Assembly (NCBI GenBank): GCA_964595355.1
Contig: CAZQQD010000080.1
Coordinates: forward strand, 1 to 14,041
From: JAKAGZ01 sp964595355
GTDB taxonomy: Bacteria; Bacteroidota; Ignavibacteria; Ignavibacteriales; Ignavibacteriaceae
Reading direction: 5' to 3'
Length of the DNA stretch: 14,041 nucleotides
The translations under genes were made by a program, and so were the position numbers. Position 1 is the stretch's first letter, and the number at the start of each line of letters is the position of its first letter. Shown piece after piece: positions 7,787 to 14,041 of the stretch. A model generated the notes under the pieces. That model was not told the origin of the DNA. It was given only the letters and a program-made list of their open reading frames with translations, and made no database searches.

Positions 7787-7846
7787 TTTAATACATCTAC
7801 GCTTTTTTTGAAGTAAACTTTGTCCCCCTAGATTATGAGTAAAATG

Positions 7847-10800
7847 TTATTTGCCCGGTTTTAATATGATTCCTTTATTCTGGTGCCCGCTAATTCTTAC
7901 AGAAACAGGCTCTTTAAAATAAAGATGTTTTACATAATTTGTTTCATTAATTGTATTTTGTTTGAGTAGCCATTCCCAGTTTATAAAACCCATATGGGTA
8001 AAGGTATTTACCGTAAAATATCCCACTCTAAAAGAAGTTATATTCTGGAAAAAATGAGACCCTTGGGATGGGGTAACGTTCATATCTTTAAATCCACCCT
8101 CTACTATTGTGACTGCGCCGGAAATCTGGTCCCACGTTACAGGGATTCCGAGCCAGGGATCCAGAGAGCCCCATCTGCCGATTCCTATCAGAATATATGG
8201 TCTTTTTTCGCTTATTAATCTTGAATTAAATGAACTTACTTCAAGTGCTGTTTCTTTTGTTTTTGACCTGTCAAATTTATTTATATCGACAACTACAATA
8301 TCGTGGATATCAGTAATTACACCGTTACCCAATACTTGAGTACTCTGGCAGATGAGATTTTCTTCCTTAATATCATCAAATTTTAATTCAACATTCTCTC
8401 TGTGAATAACAAGCGGTCTCATCTGGAGCATTGCAAATTCCTTTTTTTCACCTTCTTTTGCTGCGAGGTTTACTGCAAATTCAATTTCTACAGGAGTGCC
8501 CATTCCCCACGTGCCAATATCTAAAAGTAAATCAAGAATTTCAGGTAAAGGGAAAATACCATGCTTTAATATTGGTGCAAAAGTCACAACTCTCATTCCA
8601 TCTCGTGATGTTCCATCATATACTGCTTCATTTTCAGGGGAATAAGTTGAAGCTACAGAAAAAAGTGTATTGTCTTCTTCGGCGCTATGAAGGTCGTATT
8701 TTTTTACAAGTATATCTGAGGTTTCGTGAACATCGGATTCAAGGTGTCCCTTTATATCCAGTGCATAGAAATATTGCTGTGCATTTTTAATTGTTTCTTT
8801 AGTTGAAAAAAACTGAAGCAAGTGTTTCGGGTATTTTGGACAAAATCTTATCGTGTTACCGCCTTCTACAACTGTCTTGCCGAGCCCGAGTGCAACTTGT
8901 GCAATTCCATCGGAAGATTTTTGAGGTGGTACAGGATAAAAATTAAATGATTTTGCAACACCTGAAAAATCCGGGTAGAACCTTCCGTTTCTTTCTGTAC
9001 CAATCAGTCTTTGAATAATTACCGCCATCTTCTCTTCTTCAAGTCTGTATGATGTGGCTTTAATATAATCTTTTGCTTTCCGGTGGAACGTTGAAGCGTA
9101 AACACTTTTAATACATTGCAGTAATTCCCTGAGCCTGACAGCTTTCTGAGGATTACTGTTGGGAATCATATATGTTTGGTAAACACCTGCAAATGGTTGA
9201 AATTGTGAATCTTCAAGCAGGCTTGAAGACCTGACGGCTAGAGGCCCTTTTACTAATTCAAGAAATTGAGAAAGTATGTTTGAAATATCCTGTGGAAAAT
9301 TAGGTGACTCAATGAATTTCTGAGTTATTTTCAGATCATCATTTTCATTCAACGCGAAATTTTCAAGGTCATTCTTTTCAATAAAATAATCGAAAACATC
9401 AGTGGCAATTACAATAGCAGAGGGAACAAATACTTCGATATCTTCAAATCTATTCCTGATGTTATAGTTAATTATCAGTGTGTTAATAAATCCAAGGCCA
9501 CGAGCCTTTCCACCCAATGAGCCCCATCCAATTCTGGCAAAGCTATTTCTCGGATCGAACGTGTCTTTATCAAAATCTGTTATAACCCCTCGTTGCCGGG
9601 CCTCCAGATAGTCCTTTAAGGATCCTATTATCAGGTCGCGAAGGTCCGATACAGATTTAAAATCAGAAACTTTTGCAGGTCTGAGTTTGTGAGCCAGCCA
9701 GAACTCAGTTCTTGCTTTCAACCATTTTGAAAAATGGTTCCCCTTACCGTGATAAATAATGCTTTCGTCCGGCACAGTTCTTAATTGTTCAATCATTTCC
9801 TTTAGATTTCTGGCTCGCCCAATTTCTTTACCGTCGGGCATTTGAAAAACAAAATCACCAAATCCAAAATTGTCTAGCATAAAGTCGCGAAGATCGTGCA
9901 GCAGAGTGGGCGATCCTTTTAAAAGAAATGAAGCACCGACTTCCTGGGCCTTGCTCATATATTCTTGATTACTGGACTGAAGCAGTATAGGAATATCTTT
10001 CTGTTTAGCTTTGACATCTCTAGCAAATTTTATTCCTGCTTCAGGGTCTTTTTCTCCGTGTCGTTTAAAATTTACATCTAAAATAATTCCGAGAATATAG
10101 CCTTCATATTTTTCGTAATAATTCCAAGCCTCTTCATATGTATTGCAGAGTAAGATTTTAGGCCGTGCACGCATTCTTAAAAATCTGTGTGTGAGATTTA
10201 CTCCTTCAGCGATCAATCTTTGCGATTGCTTAAAAATTTCTGTGTAGATCAAAGGAAGGTAGGAGGAATAAAATTTCACATTATCTTCCACTAAGATAAT
10301 AGCCTGAACTCCGGCTGTTTTGATATCGTTTTCAACATTGAGTCTGTCTTCCATGTATTTAATAATTCCTATCAGTAGATGGTAGTCACCCTGCCAGATA
10401 AAAATTCTTTCAAAAATGGAAGTATCATATTGTGTAACTAATTCCTTCCTTTCACGGTTATCATAAGCCAAAAGGATTATCGGTTTCTTTATTCCAGCTT
10501 CCCGGATCATTTGTGCAAACTTTACCACATGCATATCTTCAATATGGAGGGTAGTTAATATTAAATCGAAATTGTCCTCTCTCATTGCAATTTCAATTGC
10601 TTCTTTACCGTTGGTAACGTGAGTAATTTCAGGAGAATGGCTCAAATTTAAATTCTGGTATTCTTGCCGGATAAGTTCGTATAGTCTCCCGTCTTCTTCA
10701 AACAGGTAATTATCATAAATGCTTGAGACCAGAAGTATTTCTCTGATCTTAAAATGCATCAGCTTCTGGAATTTTTTTATTCTGTTGCCGAAGATTTCAT

Positions 10801-10858
10801 CACTATCTGTCTGGCGAATCTTTTCCTTCTCAAGTGTGTTTTTAATATTGGAATTCAA
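7847..10858 (-). CDS. Receiver/PPDK_N ATP-grasp multidomain protein, 1003 aa (paralogue B)
   Basis: It is co-linear with the 1004-aa protein across its whole length. It has a degenerate receiver (39-177; SS and TT replace the acidic pocket and phospho-Asp), a second receiver (184-332) with E191/D192, D261, S295 and K314 and the same inserted helix NLTHRFLRMRARPKILLC (221-238), a PPDK_N ATP-grasp domain (439-817; AVRSSSLLED 541-550, FAGVYQTYM 556-564, LLQMRPL) and the same C-terminal domain (RWGSLDPWLG 895-904, PSQGSHFFQN 930-939). The glycine-rich loop reads GWGSLGGKARG, with W445 where paralogue A has Gly. No phosphohistidine or PEP-binding barrel is recognisable. The start is a TTG: an in-frame TAA lies five codons upstream, no ATG intervenes, and the N-terminus then matches the paralogue's length. 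No convincing SD is visible. It follows the 446-aa gdhA by 98 bases. Confidence 0.87.
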   Translation of the reverse strand: MNSNIKNTLEKEKIRQTDSDEIFGNRIKKFQKLMHFKIREILLVSSIYDNYLFEEDGRLYELIRQEYQNLNLSHSPEITHVTNGKEAIEIAMREDNFDLILTTLHIEDMHVVKFAQMIREAGIKKPIILLAYDNRERKELVTQYDTSIFERIFIWQGDYHLLIGIIKYMEDRLNVENDIKTAGVQAIILVEDNVKFYSSYLPLIYTEIFKQSQRLIAEGVNLTHRFLRMRARPKILLCNTYEEAWNYYEKYEGYILGIILDVNFKRHGEKDPEAGIKFARDVKAKQKDIPILLQSSNQEYMSKAQEVGASFLLKGSPTLLHDLRDFMLDNFGFGDFVFQMPDGKEIGRARNLKEMIEQLRTVPDESIIYHGKGNHFSKWLKARTEFWLAHKLRPAKVSDFKSVSDLRDLIIGSLKDYLEARQRGVITDFDKDTFDPRNSFARIGWGSLGGKARGLGFINTLIINYNIRNRFEDIEVFVPSAIVIATDVFDYFIEKNDLENFALNENDDLKITQKFIESPNFPQDISNILSQFLELVKGPLAVRSSSLLEDSQFQPFAGVYQTYMIPNSNPQKAVRLRELLQCIKSVYASTFHRKAKDYIKATSYRLEEEKMAVIIQRLIGTERNGRFYPDFSGVAKSFNFYPVPPQKSSDGIAQVALGLGKTVVEGGNTIRFCPKYPKHLLQFFSTKETIKNAQQYFYALDIKGHLESDVHETSDILVKKYDLHSAEEDNTLFSVASTYSPENEAVYDGTSRDGMRVVTFAPILKHGIFPLPEILDLLLDIGTWGMGTPVEIEFAVNLAAKEGEKKEFAMLQMRPLVIHRENVELKFDDIKEENLICQSTQVLGNGVITDIHDIVVVDINKFDRSKTKETALEVSSFNSRLISEKRPYILIGIGRWGSLDPWLGIPVTWDQISGAVTIVEGGFKDMNVTPSQGSHFFQNITSFRVGYFTVNTFTHMGFINWEWLLKQNTINETNYVKHLYFKEPVSVRISGHQNKGIILKPGK

Positions 10859-10923
10859 GGTTACTATATCTTAAAAAAATATGAATCAAAATTGTACTAA
10901 ATAATTTTGACAGTTTTTATTTC

Positions 10924-10946
10924 AACACAGAATTTTTTCCTGTGCT
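10924..10946 (-). terminator. Weak hairpin between the 446-aa gdhA and the 1003-aa gene
   Basis: On the minus strand AGCACAG (10946-10940) pairs with CTGTGTT (10930-10924) through one G-T wobble, with a nine-base loop. It starts ten bases after the gdhA stop. The following bases (GAAATAAAAA) are A-rich rather than T-rich, so termination efficiency is doubtful. Its position matches the hairpin in the other gdhA-PPDK_N module. Confidence 0.35.
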
Positions 10947-10956
10947 CATATAGAAA

Positions 10957-12297
10957 TTAAACTAATCCCTGATCAAGCATTGCATTTGCTACTTTTAGAA
11001 ATCCTGCGATATTTGCCCCATTAACATAGTTACCCGGGGTACCATATTTTTCAGCTGTCTCTATACAGGTTCTATGAATCCTAACCATAATTTCGTGTAG
11101 TCTTTTGTCAACCTCTTCTTTAGACCACGGTAAACGCATACTGTTCTGCGACATCTCTAGTCCTGAAGTAGCAACCCCACCGGCATTAGCTGCTTTGCCC
11201 GGTGCATAAAGTATTCCTGCCTGCGTAAATACCTTATAGCCTTCTATAGTCGTTGGCATATTGGCTCCTTCACAAACACAAACACAACCATTTTTTACCA
11301 ATTCCTTTGCATCATCTTCGTTTAGTTCGTTCTGTGTCGCACAAGGCATTGCCACATCGACCTTGATACCCCAGGGATGTTTACCTTCGTAAAATTCAAC
11401 CTTAAATTTATCAGCGTAATCTTTTACTGTATCATTTGCGCTTGACCGCATCTTCAACATAAAATCTGCTTTTTCTCCCTGGATACCGTTTTTGTCATAA
11501 ATGAATCCATCAGGACCGGAAAGTGTAACTACTTTTCCGCCCAACTGATTTATTTTTTGTACAGCACCCCATGCAACGTTACCAAATCCGGAAACTGCAA
11601 AAACTTTTCCTTCGATATCGTGACCTTTTGTACGCAACATTTCCTGGGCAAAATAAACTGCGCCGTACCCAGTAGCTTCCGGTCTGATAAGTGAGCCTCC
11701 CCAGTTTAAACCTTTCCCAGTAAGAACTCCTGTAAATTCATTTTTCAATCTTTTGTAATGACCGAAAAGAAAACCGATCTCTCTTGTACCAACTCCGATA
11801 TCACCTGCGGGGACATCGGTGTTGGGACCGATATGTCTGTATAATTCAGTCATGAAACTCTGGCAGAAACGCATCACTTCATTTTCACTCTTACCTTTCG
11901 GATCAAAATCGGAACCACCTTTTCCTCCGCCCATGGGCAAAGTTGTAAGGCTATTCTTAAAAACCTGTTCAAAGGCAAGAAATTTCAAGATACTGAGTGT
12001 AACGGAGGGGTGAAATCTTAATCCGCCTTTGTATGGTCCAATGGCACTGTTCATTTCTATACGATAGCCCCTGTTGACATGTATTTCTCCCTGATCATCC
12101 ATCCAGGGTACCCTAAAGATTATTATTCGTTCCGGTTCAGTCATTCTTTCTAAAATTTTAGCCGACCTGTATTCGGAATGACGTTCTAAAACAAGATCGA
12201 GTGAATCTAAAACTTCCTCAACTGCCTGGTGGAATTCCGGTTCATTCGGATTTTGCGCTTTTACTTTAGCTACCAGTCTTTTAGTATATTCGGACAT
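10957..12297 (-). CDS. gdhA: Glutamate dehydrogenase, GdhA type with clostridial-like coenzyme motif, 446 aa
   Basis: It is a paralogue of the 453-aa GDH, and large parts of the N-terminal domain are identical, including the K90, K114, K126 and D166 neighbourhoods. The Rossmann loop is GFGNVA (237-242). After strand beta-2 it reads SGPDG (260-264), the form found in the NAD-linked Clostridium symbiosum enzyme, in place of SDSNG in the sister protein, and R284 replaces the NADP-contacting lysine. NAD or dual coenzyme use is therefore plausible. It keeps the usual PCATQNE motif (318-324). The ATG has AGAGGT four bases upstream. It heads the whole minus-strand block and faces a 312-base divergent spacer that carries the CTCACCTT/TATACATAA elements. 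The role may be catabolic, or an alternative to its sister gene under other growth conditions. Family certain, coenzyme inferred. Confidence 0.95.
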   Translation of the reverse strand: MSEYTKRLVAKVKAQNPNEPEFHQAVEEVLDSLDLVLERHSEYRSAKILERMTEPERIIIFRVPWMDDQGEIHVNRGYRIEMNSAIGPYKGGLRFHPSVTLSILKFLAFEQVFKNSLTTLPMGGGKGGSDFDPKGKSENEVMRFCQSFMTELYRHIGPNTDVPAGDIGVGTREIGFLFGHYKRLKNEFTGVLTGKGLNWGGSLIRPEATGYGAVYFAQEMLRTKGHDIEGKVFAVSGFGNVAWGAVQKINQLGGKVVTLSGPDGFIYDKNGIQGEKADFMLKMRSSANDTVKDYADKFKVEFYEGKHPWGIKVDVAMPCATQNELNEDDAKELVKNGCVCVCEGANMPTTIEGYKVFTQAGILYAPGKAANAGGVATSGLEMSQNSMRLPWSKEEVDKRLHEIMVRIHRTCIETAEKYGTPGNYVNGANIAGFLKVANAMLDQGLV

Positions 12298-12306
12298 ACG
12301 TACCTC

Positions 12307-12346
12307 TTATGTATAACATATTTTATTTATTCTCATTAAAGGTGAG
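12307..12346 (-). promoter_or_regulatory. Conserved upstream element pair of gdhA (446 aa)
   Basis: On the minus strand CTCACCTT (12346-12339) is followed 23 bases later by TATACATAA (12315-12307), which abuts the SD of the 446-aa gdhA. The same pair, 20 bases apart, precedes the 453-aa gdhA. The conservation suggests a shared promoter or operator kept after duplication of the module. Confidence 0.45.
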
Positions 12347-12494
12347 ATTTTTGATGATTTATTTGCGGAAAAGCGAACAAGAATTAACATGTAGAAATAA
12401 CCAACAGGAATTCTCAATAATTATAACATTAAACTTAGCAATTAATTATCTAAAGTTCATAACACAAAATTCAATTATTAAAGGTTATTCCCCG

Positions 12495-12539
12495 CCATAA
12501 AAAGTTTTTTCAGGGCTACATAAAAAAGCCCTTTTATGG
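12495..12539. promoter_or_regulatory. Bulged hairpin in divergent spacer, role unknown
   Basis: An outer stem CCATAAA (12495-12501)/TTTATGG (12533-12539) encloses an inner stem AGGGCT (12512-12517)/AGCCCT (12527-12532), with a nine-base loop and a T-rich one-sided bulge. On the plus strand it lies about 70 bases before the peptidase ATG. It could be an attenuator or a leader structure for that gene, or a leftover terminator. T-runs on both sides make a terminator possible in either direction. Confidence 0.4.
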
Positions 12540-12609
12540 TAAGTTTTTAGCATATTTAATAGATTTGTTACAGTTCTAAATTTAAAATGTATACCAGAGG
12601 ATTTTTCAG

Positions 12610-13800
12610 ATGGAAAACAAAATAGTACTTGAAAAGGTTCAACAAGCGATTGGCATATTGAAAGAAAAAGATATCGATATGTGGATCACTTTCGCACGGG
12701 AAAGTTCAATAATGCCGGATCCTGTTATGGAAATTATTATTGGACAGAACAGTACCTGGGAATCTGCATTTATCATTTCTAAAGATGGCGATACTAATGC
12801 TATACTTGGCGAAATGGAAAAAGAAAACTTTGAAGGTAAAGGAGGTTTTAAAAATATAACAGGCTATGTAAAATCATTCAGTCCGCCGCTTCTGGATTAT
12901 CTCAAGAAAAAAAGTCCTAAAAACATTGCAATTAATTTTTCACAAAACTCTGTGCTAGCGGACGGACTTACTCATGGCTTTTATTTAAAGATATTGAACT
13001 ACTTAAAAGGAAGTGGATTTGAGAATAAATTAATTTCTGCAGAAGAAATCATCGCTGCATTGAAGGGAAGAAAATCTGAAACAGAAATTGCTATAATGAC
13101 AGAAGCAGTTAATAAAACTCTTGACATATTTGATGAAGTAACAAACTTCATAAAACCGGGAAAGTCAGAAAAAGAGATTGCTTCATTTGTAGAATCAATA
13201 ATGCAGAGAAAAGGATTCGAAGCTGCGTGGGAAGAAGAAACATGTCCGGCAGTATTTACTGGGCCTGATACACAAAGTGCACATTCGGGACCGACTGACA
13301 GAAAAGTTGAAAAAGGGCATCTTGTCAATATGGATTTCGGAATTATTTATAAAGGATATTGTTCTGATTTACAAAGAACTTGGTATGTCTTAAAAGATGG
13401 AGAAGATAAAGCACCTGTCGAGGTTCAAAAAGGATTCGAAGTTATTCGGGATGCAATTCAAAAAGTTGCTGATAATCTTAAACCGGGTGTAGCTGGATGC
13501 GATATGGACGACATTGCACGTAATTATATTGTTGAGCAAGGCTACGAAGAATTTCCACACGGACTTGGACACCAGGTTGGCAAAAGAGTTCACGACGGAG
13601 GTTGCGGCTTATTTCCCCGCTGGGAAAAATATGGAAACACTCCTTTTATGAAGGTTGAGGAAAACCAGATTTTTACGATAGAACCGAGATTAACGGTTAA
13701 AGGTTACGGAACTTCTACTCTTGAGGAAGAGGTTATTGTTAAAAATGATGGGGCTGAGTTTATTTCCAAGCCGCAGAAAGAATTGATATTAATAAAGTAG
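12610..13800 (+). CDS. M24 family metallopeptidase, Xaa-Pro aminopeptidase-like, 396 aa
   Basis: The protein has a creatinase-like N-terminal domain (about 1-155) and a pita-bread catalytic domain (about 160-390). The dimetal ligands of this family can be placed: D242 (NMDFG), D253 (CSDLQRTW), H321 within FPHGLGHQVG, E358 (FTIEPRL) and a glutamate in TLEEEV (372-374). H317 and H328 match the auxiliary active-site histidines of aminopeptidase P. Enzymes of this group remove an N-terminal residue before proline, or cleave X-Pro dipeptides, in the cytoplasm. No signal peptide is visible. The ATG has AGAGGA eight bases upstream. It is read away from the GDH block and is probably a separate unit. 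Its stop codon lies inside a perfect palindrome shared with the converging aat gene. Creatinase or another M24B activity cannot be excluded. Confidence 0.9.
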   Translation: MENKIVLEKVQQAIGILKEKDIDMWITFARESSIMPDPVMEIIIGQNSTWESAFIISKDGDTNAILGEMEKENFEGKGGFKNITGYVKSFSPPLLDYLKKKSPKNIAINFSQNSVLADGLTHGFYLKILNYLKGSGFENKLISAEEIIAALKGRKSETEIAIMTEAVNKTLDIFDEVTNFIKPGKSEKEIASFVESIMQRKGFEAAWEEETCPAVFTGPDTQSAHSGPTDRKVEKGHLVNMDFGIIYKGYCSDLQRTWYVLKDGEDKAPVEVQKGFEVIRDAIQKVADNLKPGVAGCDMDDIARNYIVEQGYEEFPHGLGHQVGKRVHDGGCGLFPRWEKYGNTPFMKVEENQIFTIEPRLTVKGYGTSTLEEEVIVKNDGAEFISKPQKELILIK

Positions 13801-13824
13801 AGACGAGGCATGCCTCGTCTCTAC
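13797..13824. terminator. Perfect 28-base palindrome between converging genes, likely bidirectional terminator
   Basis: GTAGAGACGAGGCA (13797-13810) is exactly complementary to TGCCTCGTCTCTAC (13811-13824), with no unpaired spacer. The palindrome includes the stop codon of the peptidase gene (13798-13800) and begins seven bases beyond the aat stop. In the aat direction it is followed by TTTATTAATAT, a fair T-rich tail. GC-rich palindromes of this style are also known as dispersed intergenic repeats, so it may be a repeat copy used as a terminator. Confidence 0.65.
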
Positions 13825-13831
13825 TACAAAT

Positions 13832-14041
13832 TCAGAACCGACACTCCCTTTTATAACATTCCGATAGTAAATTGTTAAATTCTTCAAAGGAGATTTCTTT
13901 TGCACCAAACATTTTTAAATGTGGAGTCATATATTGGATATCGAGCATTACAAAATTTTTTTCTTTTAAGCGTTCCAGCAATTTTACAAGTGCTACTTTT
14001 GAAGCCTGCGTAACTTTCGAAAACATGGATTCACCAAAAAA
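13832..14041 (-). CDS. aat: Leucyl/phenylalanyl-tRNA-protein transferase, C-terminal part (truncated by window)
   Basis: The open frame reaches the window edge and ends with TGA at 13834-13832, giving 70 residues. FFGESMFSKVTQASKVALV, followed by a leucine-rich helix, LDIQYMTPHL and FGAKEI, matches the conserved C-terminal half of Aat. This family typically reads GESMFSRxxDASKVAL...LLDxQxxTPHLxxxGAxEI. The enzyme moves Leu or Phe from aminoacyl-tRNA to proteins with N-terminal Arg or Lys, marking them for ClpS/ClpAP degradation in the N-degron pathway. The internal ATG at 14026 is not the true start, because the conserved FFGES lies upstream of it. The C-terminus ends with ECYKRECRF. The gene converges on the peptidase gene across the palindrome. 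Confidence 0.9.
   Translation of the reverse strand, partial: FFGESMFSKVTQASKVALVKLLERLKEKNFVMLDIQYMTPHLKMFGAKEISFEEFNNLLSECYKRECRF

Larger units (their letters stand above)
12298..12609. other. Divergent intergenic spacer (312 bases)
   Basis: This AT-rich region separates the minus-strand 446-aa gdhA from the plus-strand M24 peptidase and should hold both promoters. It contains the conserved gdhA upstream elements (12307-12346) and a bulged hairpin (12495-12539). A 63-codon open frame on the plus strand (12309-12500) has no SD and low-complexity AT-rich content, and I do not accept it as a gene. I found no convincing promoter for the peptidase: a TTGTTA/TGTATA pair near 12565-12593 would start transcription inside the peptidase SD. 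Confidence 0.6.

Noticed and set aside
7774..7803. Inverted repeat AGCGTA/TACGCT followed by T-run as a terminator
   Set aside because: The T-run follows the stem only on the plus strand, where there is no upstream gene. The stem is six bases with an 18-base loop.
12309..12500. 63-codon plus-strand open frame in the divergent spacer
   Set aside because: No SD before the ATG, AT-rich low-complexity product, and it overlaps the conserved gdhA upstream elements. Its end just before a hairpin is probably chance.
12565..12593. TTGTTA/TGTATA promoter for the M24 peptidase
   Set aside because: The implied start site would fall within the SD of the gene, leaving no usable leader.
13832..14026. Complete 64-aa gene starting at the ATG at 14026
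   Set aside because: The frame continues upstream to the window edge with FFGES, which belongs to the conserved Aat motif, so this is an internal Met of a truncated gene.

Overview
The window (14,041 bases, AT-rich) looks like chromosomal DNA of a free-living bacterium of the Bacteroidota/Ignavibacteriota group. That placement is an inference from protein style, base composition and short dispersed palindromes. Most genes have recognisable Shine-Dalgarno (SD) sequences. I see no phage, transposase, CRISPR, tRNA or rRNA.

Layout. Bases 1-129 are the last 42 codons of a plus-strand gene, probably a nitroreductase. A 73-base palindromic repeat follows (139-211). At 337-1773 (+) lies a 478-residue glutamate dehydrogenase (GDH) of the mitochondrial type. 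Converging on it is a long minus-strand block that reads from about 12297 down to 1817: gdhA-like GDH (446 aa), a 1003-aa receiver/PPDK_N protein, gdhA-like GDH (453 aa), a second receiver/PPDK_N protein (1004 aa), a 67-aa zinc ribbon protein, and a 415-aa GDH of the RocG/GudB type. A 312-base divergent spacer then leads to an M24 (Xaa-Pro aminopeptidase-like) peptidase at 12610-13800 (+). The window ends inside the C-terminus of aat (leucyl/phenylalanyl-tRNA-protein transferase, minus strand). A perfect 28-base palindrome separates these last two converging genes.

How it may work. Four GDH genes from three subfamilies lie within 12 kb, which is remarkable. Two adjacent copies of a two-gene module (gdhA followed by a roughly 1000-aa PPDK_N protein) make up most of the block. 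Each PPDK_N protein carries a degenerate receiver domain, a second receiver-like domain with an apparently intact phospho-acceptor site, an ATP-grasp domain of the pyruvate phosphate dikinase/PEP synthase N-terminal family, and a conserved C-terminal domain I cannot name. The phosphohistidine and PEP/pyruvate TIM-barrel domains of true PEP synthases are not recognisable. I infer a nitrogen/carbon node in which these proteins sense or modify something tied to glutamate/2-oxoglutarate exchange, possibly the GDH enzymes themselves. The two gdhA copies share short conserved upstream elements, and each has a hairpin between it and its PPDK_N partner, so the modules may be co-regulated. The biochemical role of the PPDK_N proteins cannot be read from sequence alone.
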